Source of the DNA: Pseudomonas oryzihabitans NBRC 102199 | GTDB taxonomy: Bacteria > Pseudomonadota > Gammaproteobacteria > Pseudomonadales > Pseudomonadaceae | Direction of reading: 5' to 3' | NCBI RefSeq assembly: GCF_000730625.1 | Contig: NZ_BBIT01000005.1 | Location: forward strand, 434,001-498,000 | Length of the DNA: 64,000 nucleotides | Shown: positions 18,644-27,468 of the stretch, piece by piece | How positions within the stretch are numbered: the first letter of the stretch is position 1 | How the letters are laid out: every line of letters begins with the position of its first letter | Position numbers and translations under genes: made by a program | Notes under the pieces: generated by a model | Database searches by the model: none | Seen by the model: the letters and a program-made list of their open reading frames with translations, nothing else | Told to the model about the DNA's origin: nothing

Positions 18644-19560
18644 CGCTGGTTGATGGTGGCGCTGTTGCCGAAGCCGCTCTGCGAGATCTGCGCGCTGTCG
18701 TTGAAGCCGTTGAAGTTGGCCGAGGTCTGCAGGATGCTCGCGCGGTTGCTGTCGCCGACCTGGCTGACGCTGGCCGTGCTGATGGCACTGGTAACGTCGA
18801 GACGCGCTTCGTTGCCGTTGCCGGTCTGGACGATGCTGGTCTGGTTGCTGTCGCCCTGGACGGTGACGCTGGCCAGGTTGTCGTCGCCGGTGGAGCTGCC
18901 GCTGAAGCGATTGCCGCGACCGGCCTGGTTGACGTTCAGGGTGTTGCGATTGCCGTCCTGGGTAAAGCTCAGTTCGTTGAACTTGCCGGAGGAGAGCACC
19001 GTGGCGACGTTGGCCTGGCCGCGCTGGGTCAGCTCCACGGTGTCGACCGAGTAGCCCTGTTGGGTCAGGTCGATGCGGTTGTCGGTACCGGTCTGACTGA
19101 GGGTGGCCGTCACGGCATCGCCGCTCTGGTCGACGCGGACCTGGTTGTTGTCGCCATTCTGCTCCAGGGTTAGCTGGGCGCTGGAGGCCGACTGGACCAG
19201 GGCGCCGCTGTTGCTGCCTACGGAGGTGATGCTGGCCTGGTTGCCGAAGCCGTCCTGGGCCAGGGTATGGACGTTGCTGCCGCCTTCCTGGCGCAGGTTC
19301 GCCACGTTGCCCTGGGCGTAGCCGTAGACATCGCCGCCCTGGGTGATGGTGGCGCTGCTGGCGCCGGTCTGGACCACGCTGATCGTGTTGCCTTCGCCCT
19401 GCAGCTGATAGAGCGACGCGCTGTTGCCGGGGCCGCTCTGGTCCAGGGTGATGGTGCCGCTGTTGCCATCCTGCTGGACGGTGGCGGTGCTGTTCTGGGC
19501 GAAGGCGTTGGCCGCCACGAGGGCCAGCGTCAGGGCGGCCAGGGGCCTGAGTAGAAACAT
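18640..19560 (-). CDS. csgA: major curlin subunit CsgA, long form
   Basis: The product has 306 residues. A signal peptide (MFLLRPLAALTLALVAANAFA) is followed by about 12 imperfect curlin repeats of 20-23 residues built on the pattern QxGxxNxAxxxQ, for example QDGNSGTITLDQSGPGNSA and SQVGDSNRASILQ. Enterobacterial CsgA has about 150 residues and five repeats. The chosen ATG has GGAG about 9 nt upstream. Longer in-frame readings run into csgB and csgG sequence and are rejected. It is secreted through CsgG and nucleated by CsgB to form amyloid fibres of the biofilm matrix. It lies 23 nt after csgB. Confidence 0.9.
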   Translation of the reverse strand: MFLLRPLAALTLALVAANAFAQNSTATVQQDGNSGTITLDQSGPGNSASLYQLQGEGNTISVVQTGASSATITQGGDVYGYAQGNVANLRQEGGSNVHTLAQDGFGNQASITSVGSNSGALVQSASSAQLTLEQNGDNNQVRVDQSGDAVTATLSQTGTDNRIDLTQQGYSVDTVELTQRGQANVATVLSSGKFNELSFTQDGNRNTLNVNQAGRGNRFSGSSTGDDNLASVTVQGDSNQTSIVQTGNGNEARLDVTSAISTASVSQVGDSNRASILQTSANFNGFNDSAQISQSGFGNSATINQR

Positions 19561-19583
19561 CTGTCTGATCTCCATGAGTGCCA

Positions 19584-20042
19584 TCAGCGGTACTGACGTA
19601 CCACCGTGTTCTGGTTGCTTCCGTACTGGACGATGCGGCTGGACAGGCCCGAGCCGTGCTGTTCGATGCGGGCGTTGCCCTGGACGCCGAGTTGCAGGAT
19701 GTCGGCCTGGTTGCCGCTGCCGACCTGCTCGATGCGCGCCACGTTGCCGTAGCCGCCCTGGAGGATGACCGCGCTCAGTTCCGTGCCATCCTGCAGGATG
19801 CGGGCTTCCTGGGCGGCGCCGCTCTGGGCGATCTGGGCGCGCAGCGCGGTGCCACGCTGGTCGATGAGCGCCTGGTTGCCTACGCCGACCTGGCGGATGG
19901 CGGCTTCGCGCCCGGCTGCGGGCGCCTGCCCCAGGTCGTCGGTCTCCATGAGATCGGCGGCCGACGCCAGGGCGTCCAGGCCGAGTACCAGGGCAAGGAC
20001 CACGATCAGGCCGCGGGTTGGGCTGCGCATCTCTGTCACCAT
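19584..20042 (-). CDS. csgB: curlin nucleator CsgB
   Basis: The product has 152 residues from the ATG at 20042. Alternatives are 20069 and 20030, the latter directly giving a compact signal peptide. A signal peptide (GLIVVLALVLGLDALASA) precedes about five curlin repeats (RQVGVGNQALIDQRG, EQVGSGNQADILQLG, VQYGSNQNTVVRQYR). A basic C-terminal end (VRQYR) is typical of CsgB, which anchors fibres at the cell surface and seeds CsgA. It is smaller than the CsgA gene product downstream and lies between csgG and csgA. Confidence 0.85.
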   Translation of the reverse strand: MVTEMRSPTRGLIVVLALVLGLDALASAADLMETDDLGQAPAAGREAAIRQVGVGNQALIDQRGTALRAQIAQSGAAQEARILQDGTELSAVILQGGYGNVARIEQVGSGNQADILQLGVQGNARIEQHGSGLSSRIVQYGSNQNTVVRQYR

Positions 20043-20138
20043 CACTGCCTTGGATTCTCCGCCTGGCATTGTCCGGAGCCGCCTGGCCCATCGCTATCGC
20101 TCCAGGGAGCGAATCCCGCGGGGCTGGCGGCTTAATCC

Positions 20139-20987
20139 CTAGCGCCGGGTCGGCTCCAGGTACTTGGTCAGCGCCGGATCCCGCGGATCGCGACCGTCGG
20201 CCACCAGCCACAGCCGCCGCTCCACGCCCTGGGCGACCAGATGGGCGACCGCCGCCTCGATGGCCGAGAGCACGCACAGCTGCGCCGGCTCGTTGGTGGT
20301 GTAGCCGGACTCGGCTTCGAGCAGCTTCTTGAATTCGATGAACTTGAAGACCCCGGCCTGGCGGCCGATGGAATAGATGGTCTTGGAGGTCATGACATTG
20401 GCCAGCACCCGACCGCTGCGGGTGTCGATGGCGCGCAGATTGACCGTCACCTGATCCACCCGGTATTCCTCGGACAGGCCGATGCCCAGGTAGCGCGCCC
20501 CTTCGCCGCCGCTGCGCACGTTGGTGTCGTAGGCCACCACGCCACCTTCCAGCAGCAGGTTGGCCGCCTGCAGCGAGGGCAGCGCCTGCTGCAGATTCTC
20601 CGGCAGGTCCGGCTTGTTCTGGGTGGCACGGATGATCTTGCGCTCGGTCAGCAGGTTCTGCAGGCCCTCGCGTTCGAGCACCACGAACCAGCCGCTGGCC
20701 TGCAGGGCGTCCACCAGCATGCTGCCGGCGCCCTGGGTGACGGCGGTGGAAAAGGAGCTGGCCGGATTGGGCTTGTATTGCCCGGTCTGGTCGCGGAAGC
20801 CGTAGACGGCGGCCACCAGCGGACCTTTGGGCGGCGGCAGCGCCAGCAGGTCGTAGTAGGTGGAGGCACGCGGCGTCAGGGTCGGCGCGGCGTTCTGTTC
20901 GGCGGGCATGGGATCGCGCACGCAGCCGGTCAGGACGAGGGCGGCGGTCAGGGCCGCCGCCAGGGAAAAGGCGTTCATGGCAGGCAT
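20139..20987 (-). CDS. csgG: curli secretion channel lipoprotein CsgG
   Basis: The product has 282 residues with a lipoprotein signal whose lipobox LTGC gives acylation at Cys22. The family core is clear: PPPKGPLVAAVYGFRDQTGQYKP, a QGAGSMLVDAL segment, GWFVVLEREGLQNLLTERKI and LLLEGGVVAYDTNV. CsgG forms the nonameric outer-membrane pore for curlins. ATG 20978 is a possible alternative start. It lies 6 nt downstream of csgF and 96 nt upstream of csgB. Confidence 0.95.
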   Translation of the reverse strand: MPAMNAFSLAAALTAALVLTGCVRDPMPAEQNAAPTLTPRASTYYDLLALPPPKGPLVAAVYGFRDQTGQYKPNPASSFSTAVTQGAGSMLVDALQASGWFVVLEREGLQNLLTERKIIRATQNKPDLPENLQQALPSLQAANLLLEGGVVAYDTNVRSGGEGARYLGIGLSEEYRVDQVTVNLRAIDTRSGRVLANVMTSKTIYSIGRQAGVFKFIEFKKLLEAESGYTTNEPAQLCVLSAIEAAVAHLVAQGVERRLWLVADGRDPRDPALTKYLEPTRR

Positions 20988-20993
20988 CCGTGC

Positions 20994-21401
20994 TCAGGGT
21001 TGGTTGAAGCCGTTGACGGAGATTTCCGAAATCTCCCCGGTACCGCGATCGGTGATCTGCACGGTCAGGTTGCCGGAGTCGTCGACGATGTTGACGATGA
21101 ACTGGTCGGTGGAGAGGGTGCCCGAGTTGCCGTCCTTGATGTCGGTCAGCACCTGGGACAGCAGCCGCGATTCCAGCTGGCTGGTGAAACGCTCGAGGGG
21201 CGACTGGCTGCTGGCGCTGCTGCGCAGGTCGGGATCCTTGTGGCGATCCTGGGCGGTGGCGTTGTTCAGCAGGTAGGTGCCGTTGAGCGGATTGCCGCCA
21301 AAGGACGGATTCACCGGCGTATAGACCAGTTCGGTCGCCATGGCCGGGGCGACGCACAGGGTGCAGAGCAGGGGCAGGGCCTTCCAGGCGTGCGCGTTCA
21401 T
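20994..21401 (-). CDS. csgF: curli assembly factor CsgF
   Basis: The product has 135 residues with a signal peptide (cut after CVAPAMA). The mature start TELVYTPVNPSFGGNPLNGTYLL is the hallmark of CsgF, which plugs the CsgG channel at the surface and holds CsgB. The ATG overlaps the csgE stop as ATGA. The length is close to the usual 138. Confidence 0.95.
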   Translation of the reverse strand: MNAHAWKALPLLCTLCVAPAMATELVYTPVNPSFGGNPLNGTYLLNNATAQDRHKDPDLRSSASSQSPLERFTSQLESRLLSQVLTDIKDGNSGTLSTDQFIVNIVDDSGNLTVQITDRGTGEISEISVNGFNQP

Positions 21402-21781
21402 AACTCGTCCTTTTCCATGTCGAAAGTGTCCTGCAGCAGATTTTCCAGGCGGCGTCGGGTGATGCCCTCGTGGACCTGGTCCGCCGCGGCGTAGGCGGCA
21501 TCCTTGAGTTCGCTGTTGTTGGGCGGAATGAACTGGCGATAGAGCAGCCGCTGTTCGTACTCGACCCAGACCAGGCTGCCCCAGCGCGCCGAGGGCCGTT
21601 CGCGCACCACCAGGTTGAAATCCAGATCGGTGGTGTCGGTGAGGCGGTCGGCGAAATGGCGATAGAAGTCGTGGCCGAAGCGGGAGATGGTGTTGTCCAC
21701 CAGCAGTCCCTGGATCAGCTCGCCCTCGGCCCGCAGCGGTCCGGCCAGCAGCAGGCCGAACAGCAGCCAGACCGCCTTCAT
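21398..21781 (-). CDS. csgE: curli assembly factor CsgE
   Basis: The product has 127 residues with a signal peptide (MKAVWLLFGLLLAGPLRA). The body begins EGELIQGLLVDNTISRFGHDFYRHF, as in CsgE, the periplasmic cap that directs curlins to CsgG. The ATG overlaps the csgD stop as ATGA, so csgD, csgE and csgF are translationally coupled. Confidence 0.94.
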   Translation of the reverse strand: MKAVWLLFGLLLAGPLRAEGELIQGLLVDNTISRFGHDFYRHFADRLTDTTDLDFNLVVRERPSARWGSLVWVEYEQRLLYRQFIPPNNSELKDAAYAAADQVHEGITRRRLENLLQDTFDMEKDEL

Positions 21782-22404
21782 CCCGGCAGGTCCTGCCCGG
21801 CATGAAAGCGCAGCGCCGCCTCGGCGCGATTGGCTGCGCCGGTCTTGCGCAGCAGGTTGTGCATGTGGCTCTTGACCGTGTGGGTGCTCAGGCACAGCGT
21901 CTCGCCGATGGCGGCGTTGGAGAGCCCGCGACCGACCAGCCGGAGGATCTCCCGCTCGCGGCGGGTGAGGCCGTCGGCGGCGATGCTCGGGCGTTCGCGG
22001 GAACGGCGCAGCAGGTGGGCCAGGATGGCGCGGGGCAGCCAGTCCTCGCCGGCCAGCAGGGCGCCCAGCCCCTGCAGCAGCTGGTCGCGACTGGCCTGGG
22101 GGGCGAACACGCCCTGGATGGCGGGAAAGCGTTCGACCCAGGGCAGCGCCTGTTCGACGCTGGCATTGAGAAAGGCCACCGTGACCGCCGGTGTCAGGCC
22201 TTCCAGCCAGCGCTCCAGCGCCGGCTCGGGCACGCTGCCGAGATCGACCAGTACCAGGCCGGCGTCGCCGGCTGCGTCCAGCTCGCGGGCGCAACTCAGC
22301 TCGATGCCGTGGCGTTCTTCCAGAAAGGGTTTGAGCAGTTCTGCCAGGAGGACGTTTCCTGTCGTCAGGCAGACCTTGCTCGCAGGTATCGCGCGCATGT
22401 CCAT
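21778..22404 (-). CDS. csgD: CsgD-like LuxR-family curli regulator
   Basis: The product has 208 residues with an N-terminal receiver-like domain lacking a convincing phosphoacceptor set. A C-terminal LuxR helix-turn-helix follows (LTRREREILRLVGRGLSNAAIGETLCLSTHTVKSHMHNLL, split here across the four helices). ATG 22404 is preferred, with ATG 22398 just inside it. A TTG extension to 22461 lacks support. As the first gene of the operon it probably activates csgEFGBA. In enterobacteria csgD is divergent from csgBA, but here all are on one strand. Confidence 0.85.
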   Translation of the reverse strand: MDMRAIPASKVCLTTGNVLLAELLKPFLEERHGIELSCARELDAAGDAGLVLVDLGSVPEPALERWLEGLTPAVTVAFLNASVEQALPWVERFPAIQGVFAPQASRDQLLQGLGALLAGEDWLPRAILAHLLRRSRERPSIAADGLTRREREILRLVGRGLSNAAIGETLCLSTHTVKSHMHNLLRKTGAANRAEAALRFHAGQDLPG

Positions 22405-22625
22405 ATGGGCTGTCTCATCATCCGTTGCGCGAACGCTGAGACAAATCGCCGGGAGCGACAAGAAAAAATTGACCGATTTCCAGCGACTTAACGGCTCTGT
22501 GGACCGCTTGGCAGATTACCCGTCGACCAGCCGGCGGCAGCTAGCTCCAAAGACTTAGCTCTCCGGATTGAGGCGCGAAAACAGGCGCGCCGGCTGCCGG
22601 AGCGCCTGGGCCGAGGATCGTCGCC
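22405..22625. promoter_or_regulatory. csgD upstream region with inverted repeat
   Basis: This 221-nt gap must hold the csgD promoter. Just upstream of the start codon, TGTCTCA (22411-22417) and TGAGACA (22437-22443) form an inverted repeat around a 19-nt spacer, within the likely leader. It may be an mRNA hairpin or a regulator site. I could not assign a -35/-10 pair. Confidence 0.45.
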
Positions 22626-23648
22626 TCAGCGGGTGAGGGTAACCTTGCGCAGGTGGCGCGGCTGGTCCGGGTCCTGGCCCCGGGCCTCGGCCAGCAAGGC
22701 GGCCATGCGATAGAAGCTCTGGATCGCCAACAGGCCGTCCAGGTCCGGATGGCCGGCGACGGAAAGGGGCAGGTCACGCTCGGCCACCTCGTCCGGTGCG
22801 GCCAGCAAGACCCGCGCGCCACGTCCGCGCAGGTCCCGCGCCAGGTGCAGCAGACCGGCCTGCTCGGGCCCGCGCAGGGCAAAGATCAGCAGCGGATAGC
22901 CGCGCTCCACCAGCGCCAGGGGGCCGTGCTGCAATTCCGCGCCGCTGAAGGCCTCGCCCTGCAGCGCCGAGGTCTCCTTGAGCTTGAGCGCGGCCTCCTG
23001 GGCGATGGCGAATCCCGGCCCGCGGCCGACCACCATGCAGCGCTCGGCATCGCGCAATACTGGCAGCGCCGGCGCCCAGCTCAGTTCGGCCGCGCGATCC
23101 AGCGCTTCGGGCAAGGCCGCGCCCGCCGCCAGCAGGGTCTCGTCCTGCTGCCAGTGGGCGATCAGCCGGGCTGCGGCGGCCAGGGTGGCGATAAAGCTCT
23201 TGGTAGCGGCGACGCTCTGTTCGGGGCCGGCCTGCACGCCGATGGCGTGGCGGCAGGCCAGGGCCAAGGGCGAATCGATCTCGTTGACCAGGGCGGCGGT
23301 GCGGGCGCCGTAGCGATCCAGGGCCGACAGCGTCTCGATCAGGTCGGGACTGCGCCCGGACTGGGAAAAGCCCAGGGCGAGCTGGCCTTCGACGCGCAGC
23401 GGCGCCTGGCGCAGGGTCACCAGCGAAGGCGGCAGCGACAGCACCGGTAGCCCCAGGTGGGCCATGGCCAGGTAGGCGAAATAGCTGGCCGCATGGTCCG
23501 AACTGCCGCGCGCCACGGTCAGCGCCAACTGCGGCGGGTGGGCCCTGAGGTCGTCGGCCAGCGCCGCCAGGGCCTGGTCGATGGTCGCCAGTTGGCGAGC
23601 GACCGCCGCGCCGCTGGCGGCGGCTTCTGCGAGCATGAGCGAGGTCAA
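22626..23648 (-). CDS. double-SIS-domain sugar-phosphate aminotransferase/deaminase
   Basis: The product has 340 residues with two SIS domains and resembles the isomerase half of GlmS or the NagB-II type glucosamine-6-phosphate deaminase. Motifs are ARGSSDHAASYFAYL, GFSQSGRSPDLIET, VGRGPGFAIAQEAALKLKE and GEAFSGAELQHGP. The first start, TTG 23648, has AAGGAG 6 nt upstream; ATG 23636 is the alternative. In P. aeruginosa a similar gene lies in the N-acetylglucosamine operon, but no nag genes are adjacent here. The substrate is uncertain. Confidence 0.82.
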   Translation of the reverse strand: MTSLMLAEAAASGAAVARQLATIDQALAALADDLRAHPPQLALTVARGSSDHAASYFAYLAMAHLGLPVLSLPPSLVTLRQAPLRVEGQLALGFSQSGRSPDLIETLSALDRYGARTAALVNEIDSPLALACRHAIGVQAGPEQSVAATKSFIATLAAAARLIAHWQQDETLLAAGAALPEALDRAAELSWAPALPVLRDAERCMVVGRGPGFAIAQEAALKLKETSALQGEAFSGAELQHGPLALVERGYPLLIFALRGPEQAGLLHLARDLRGRGARVLLAAPDEVAERDLPLSVAGHPDLDGLLAIQSFYRMAALLAEARGQDPDQPRHLRKVTLTR

Positions 23649-23720
23649 GAAGGACTCCTTGGGCGAATGCCGAGTCCCTCACTCTGCCATTGCTGGCCAG
23701 GCGCGACCAGCCGACCTTGG

Positions 23721-25154
23721 TCAGTCCCCGTCGTCCGCCGCGCCACCGGTGAACTGCAGGTCGTGCTTGCGCAGTTTGTCGGACAGCGTCTTGCGCGGCA
23801 GCCCCAGGGCTTCGGCCAGGCTGCGCAGGGAGGCGTGGGGGCGGGCCAGTTCGCGCTGGATGAGTTCGCGCTCGAAGGCCTCGACCTGCTCGCCCAGCCC
23901 GGCGGCGAGGGCGGCCGCCGCGGGTGCCGCCGCCGTGGAGGCGGCCACGGGCGTCGCCGTCATGGGCGCCAGGGGCGCATAGGCGCTGTTGTCCAGCGCC
24001 AGCTCCAGCCCCAGGGCGAAGCGCTCGGCGGCGTTCTGCAATTCGCGCACGTTGCCTGGCCAGCTGTGGGCGATCAGGGCGGCGCGCTGCTCGGCGTCGG
24101 GTTCGCGCAGCGGGGTGCCGTGGCGCTGGGCGGCGGCCAGGGCGAAGTGGCGGAACAGGGGCAGGATGTCTTCGCTGCGCTCGCGCAGGGCGGGGATGCG
24201 CAGGGTGGCGACATTGAGCCGGTAGTAGAGGTCGGCGCGGAACCGGCCCTGGTCGGCGGCCTGGCGCAGGTCTTCCTTGGTGGCGGCGACCACCCGGATG
24301 TCCAGCGGGATCTGCTGGTTGGAGCCGAGGCGCTCGACCTTGCGCTCCTGCAGCAGGCGCAGCAGCTTGACCTGGACATCCAGGCTCATGCTCTCGATCT
24401 CGTCGAGAAAGAGGGTGCCGCCGCTGGCGTATTCGAATTTGCCGATACGGCGCTTCTGGGCTCCGGTGAAGGCGCCCTGTTCGTGGCCGAAGAGTTCGCT
24501 CTCCACCACGGATTCGGCGAGGGCGCCGGCGTTGATGGCGACGAAGGGGCCGTCGCGGCGATTCGACAGGTCGTGCAGGGCACGGGCCACCACCTCCTTG
24601 CCGGCACCGGTTTCGCCATGGATCAGCACGTCCGCCTGGGTCGCGGCGAGGGCGCCGATCTGGTCGCGCAGCCGGGCCATGCCTGGGGTCTGGCCGATCA
24701 GCCGGGTCTGCAGCTCATGGCGTTCGGCCAGGGCCAGGCGCAGGCTGCGGTTCTCCAGCACCAGGTGGCGGGCGCCCAGGGCGCGGCGCACGCTGTCGAT
24801 CAGGGCGTCGTTGGCGAAGGGCTTTTCCAGGAAGTCATAGGCGCCGGCGCGCATGGCCTGGACCGCCAGGGGCACGTCGCCGTGGCCAGTGATCAACACC
24901 ACCGGCAATTCGGCGTCGCGCTGGTGCAACTGGGCGAGCAACTCCAGGCCATCGATGCCGGGCATGCGGATGTCGCTCACCACCACGCCGGGCCAATCGC
25001 GCACGGTGGCCATTTCCAGGTCGCGGGCATCGGCCAGGGTGGTCACCTTGAAGCCGGCCAGGTCCAGGGTCTGGCTCAGGGCCAGGCGCAGGTGGGCGTC
25101 ATCGTCGATCAACAGGATCTGGCTGGCAGGGTCGAAGGGGGGCAGAGCGCTCAT
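23721..25154 (-). CDS. dctD: C4-dicarboxylate response regulator DctD-like (sigma-54 activator)
   Basis: The product is 477 residues. A receiver domain covers 1-130, with the acidic pocket LLIDDD and phosphoacceptor Asp in [13 protein letters not shown] sigma-54 AAA+ domain carries Walker A (GETGAGKEV), the GAFTGA loop and Walker B ([10 protein letters not shown]). A Fis-type C-terminal helix-turn-helix follows ([17 protein letters not shown]). The N-terminal extension of the reading to 25382 overlaps dctB and is rejected. It is cotranscribed with dctB 31 nt upstream. DctD activates dicarboxylate transporter genes (dctA, dctPQM), which are not in this window. Confidence 0.87.
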   Translation of the reverse strand: MSALPPFDPASQILLIDDDAHLRLALSQTLDLAGFKVTTLADARDLEMATVRDWPGVVVSDIRMPGIDGLELLAQLHQRDAELPVVLITGHGDVPLAVQAMRAGAYDFLEKPFANDALIDSVRRALGARHLVLENRSLRLALAERHELQTRLIGQTPGMARLRDQIGALAATQADVLIHGETGAGKEVVARALHDLSNRRDGPFVAINAGALAESVVESELFGHEQGAFTGAQKRRIGKFEYASGGTLFLDEIESMSLDVQVKLLRLLQERKVERLGSNQQIPLDIRVVAATKEDLRQAADQGRFRADLYYRLNVATLRIPALRERSEDILPLFRHFALAAAQRHGTPLREPDAEQRAALIAHSWPGNVRELQNAAERFALGLELALDNSAYAPLAPMTATPVAASTAAAPAAAALAAGLGEQVEAFERELIQRELARPHASLRSLAEALGLPRKTLSDKLRKHDLQFTGGAADDGD

Positions 25155-25185
25155 GGCAAGGAACCTAAGGTAAGGGGCTGCACGG

Positions 25186-27000
25186 TCAACCGCGGACTTC
25201 TTCCTGGGGTACCGACGCGACCCCGGGTTTGCCGTGCAGCAGATAGAGGCGCACCTCGGCGCCACCGTCGAGATGGTTGGACAGGTGCAGGTGGCCGCCG
25301 AGGGTCCGCAACAGGTTATCGCAGATCGCCAGACCCAGGCCGAGACCCTGGGCGGTGGCCTTGGTGGTGAAGAAGGGTTCATGGGCGCGGGCCAGGGCTT
25401 CGCTGGAGAAACCCGGTCCGTTGTCCCTCAGGATCAGGGTCACACCGCGCTCGTCGATGCTGGTGGTCAGCCACAGCCGGCGGGTGCTGGTCTTTTCCGC
25501 CAGGGCGTCGAGGGCATTGCTCAGCAGGTTGCTGATGATCTGCCGCAGGCGGGTCTCGCCGGCCTGCACCCACAGCGGCGCATCGGGCAGGTCGCGGATC
25601 AGCTCCACCTGCATGGCCCGGCGCCGCGCGGCGACCAGCGCCAGGGCGTCTTCCAGGGCACCCTGCAGCACCACGCTCTCCGGCGCGCGGCGGGCACCGC
25701 GGGCATAGGCCTTGAGGTGGGCGATGATGTTGGCCATGCGCGTGGTCAGTTCGCCGATCAGCTTGAGATTGCCGCGGGCATCGTCCAGCCGATCGTGGTC
25801 GAGCAGCACCACGGCGTTTTCCGTGTAGCTGCGGATGGCCGCCAGCGGCTGGTTGAGTTCGTGACTGATGCTGGCCGACATGGTCCCCAGCGCCGACAGC
25901 TTGCCGGCCTGCACGGCTTCGTCCTGGGCGCGCATGAGTTCGCGCTGGGCCTGCTCGCGATCGTGCACCTCCTGCTGCAGCCGCGCGTTGAGCGTCTGCA
26001 GGTCGCGGGTGCGCTCCTCCACGTTCAGCTCCAGGTCACGCTTGGCCCGGGCATCCAGCGCCAGGCGCTCGATGAAGTGGCGCCGTCTCAGGGTCATGAC
26101 CACCAGCAGCAGGAGCAGCGCCAGCAGGGTGGCCGCGCCGACATAGAGGGCGCTGCGCACCTGGCGCTCGACCATCTCCCGCGGCGCCAGGATCTGCGCG
26201 TTCCAGCCCACCTCGTCGAGATTGCGGGTCTGGGTCAGCCAGTCGCCGGGCACCAGGGTCAGGGGCGCCGGATTGGTGGTGGGGTAGGGCCGGTTGGCGT
26301 TGACCTGCTCGCGCTGGCGCTCGTCCAGCGGATGGGTGGCGCGAAAGCGCCAGGCGTCATGGGAGGTGAGGATGACCACGCCCAGGTCATCGGTCACCAG
26401 CAACTGCTCGGGCGCGTTGCCCCAGAGCTTTTCCGCACTGTCCAGATCGACCTTGACCACCACCACGCCGATGGCGCGCGCCCCGTCACGCACGGCGGCG
26501 GCGAAATAGTAGCCGCGTTTGCTGGAGGTGGTGCCCAGGCCGAAGAAGCGCCCCGGCTGGCCCTGCATGGCCGCCTTGTAATAGGGCCGGAAGGAGAAGT
26601 CGCGACCGACGAAGCTGTCCGCCTGGCGATAGTTGGAGCTGGCCAGGCAGGTGCCGTCGTCCTGCATCAGGTAGATGACATCCGCCCCGGTGCGCTGGCG
26701 GATGTCTTCCAGCATCTGGCTGGCGGCGTCCTGGGCGCTGCCGTCACGCTGGCCTTCCAGGGCATGGCGCAGCACCGGCAGATCGCCCAGCAGATCCGGC
26801 AGCACCTCGTAGCGTCTCAGGGTGCCCAGCAGGTTGGCGACATAGAGGTCCAGCGTCTGACCGTTCTGCTCGGCCAGTTGCGCCTCGTAATAGTGCTGGG
26901 CCGCATAGCGCAGCGGAATCAGCAGCAGCGTCAGGCCCAGGGCCAGCAGCAGCAGGCTGCTCCAGCGGGGGCGCTTGGGGAGATGAGGACTCTTGGGCAT
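25186..27000 (-). CDS. dctB: C4-dicarboxylate sensor histidine kinase DctB-like
   Basis: The product is 604 residues. A transmembrane segment near 16-33 and another near 290-310 flank a periplasmic double-CACHE sensor (SNYRQADSFVGRDFSFRPYYKAA; GLGTTSSKRGYYFAAAVRD). A coiled coil follows, then the kinase H-box (ASISHELNQPLAAIRSY) and HATPase with GLGLGLAICDN. It probably senses succinate, malate or fumarate and phosphorylates DctD encoded immediately downstream. Strong likeness to DctB is in the sensor and H-box. Confidence 0.87.
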   Translation of the reverse strand: MPKSPHLPKRPRWSSLLLLALGLTLLLIPLRYAAQHYYEAQLAEQNGQTLDLYVANLLGTLRRYEVLPDLLGDLPVLRHALEGQRDGSAQDAASQMLEDIRQRTGADVIYLMQDDGTCLASSNYRQADSFVGRDFSFRPYYKAAMQGQPGRFFGLGTTSSKRGYYFAAAVRDGARAIGVVVVKVDLDSAEKLWGNAPEQLLVTDDLGVVILTSHDAWRFRATHPLDERQREQVNANRPYPTTNPAPLTLVPGDWLTQTRNLDEVGWNAQILAPREMVERQVRSALYVGAATLLALLLLLVVMTLRRRHFIERLALDARAKRDLELNVEERTRDLQTLNARLQQEVHDREQAQRELMRAQDEAVQAGKLSALGTMSASISHELNQPLAAIRSYTENAVVLLDHDRLDDARGNLKLIGELTTRMANIIAHLKAYARGARRAPESVVLQGALEDALALVAARRRAMQVELIRDLPDAPLWVQAGETRLRQIISNLLSNALDALAEKTSTRRLWLTTSIDERGVTLILRDNGPGFSSEALARAHEPFFTTKATAQGLGLGLAICDNLLRTLGGHLHLSNHLDGGAEVRLYLLHGKPGVASVPQEEVRG

Positions 27001-27198
27001 ACGCGGCTACGGTAAGGGGGCGTCTCGGCATTATGCCCAAGCCGGGCCCCTGACGAAGGGGTTGCCAGACTGTTAACGCCTTGGCAGTCGATTGAAATAT
27101 CTTGTTACCAATGGCCCTGGCTGTGGAAGGGGACACGGTTTTGCCGGGCGAAAGGCGGCTAACTGGGGCTGCAATCAGCCACCGAAGGAGTGACTTCC

Positions 27199-27399
27199 AT
27201 GAAAAGCACCACCCTCTGCCTGACCCTCGCCGGCCTGCTGGCCACCTCCGCCGCCTTCGCCCAGACGGCGCCCGCCGATCCTGCGGCAACGCCTGCCGCG
27301 ACGAGCAGCAGCCCGGCCAAGACCGGCAAGCAGACCACCACCCACCACAAGAAGGTGGCGCACAAGAAGGTCCACAAGGCCAGCACCAGCGGCAGCTGA
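27199..27399 (+). CDS. small secreted His/Lys-rich protein
   Basis: The product has 66 residues with a signal peptide (MKSTTLCLTLAGLLATSAAFA). The mature part is Ala/Pro/Thr-rich and ends in a basic tail (TTTHHKKVAHKKVHKAS). AAGGAG lies 8 nt before ATG 27199, which is favoured over GTG 27190. It resembles acid-shock-type or small periplasmic proteins, but no defined family is recognised. It is followed by a strong hairpin and a second protein of the same style. Confidence 0.7.
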   Translation: MKSTTLCLTLAGLLATSAAFAQTAPADPAATPAATSSSPAKTGKQTTTHHKKVAHKKVHKASTSGS

Positions 27400-27410
27400 T
27401 CCGCGGCGCG

Positions 27411-27433
27411 GCACCTCCCCGCGGGGGAGGTGC
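27411..27433. terminator. 10-bp stem hairpin after the small secreted protein gene
   Basis: GCACCTCCCC, loop GCG, GGGGAGGTGC forms a perfect 10-bp stem 12 nt after the stop codon. There is no U-tract (CTAAAGGG follows), so it may be a stabiliser or partial terminator rather than a classical one. Confidence 0.55.
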
Positions 27434-27468
27434 CTAAAGGGAGTGCATCCGTTCCGAGGAGTCCTCCC

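Noticed and set aside
22405-22461. TTG-initiated extension of CsgD
   Set aside because: It has no ribosome site and overlaps the inverted repeat; the ATG at 22404 suits the family length better.
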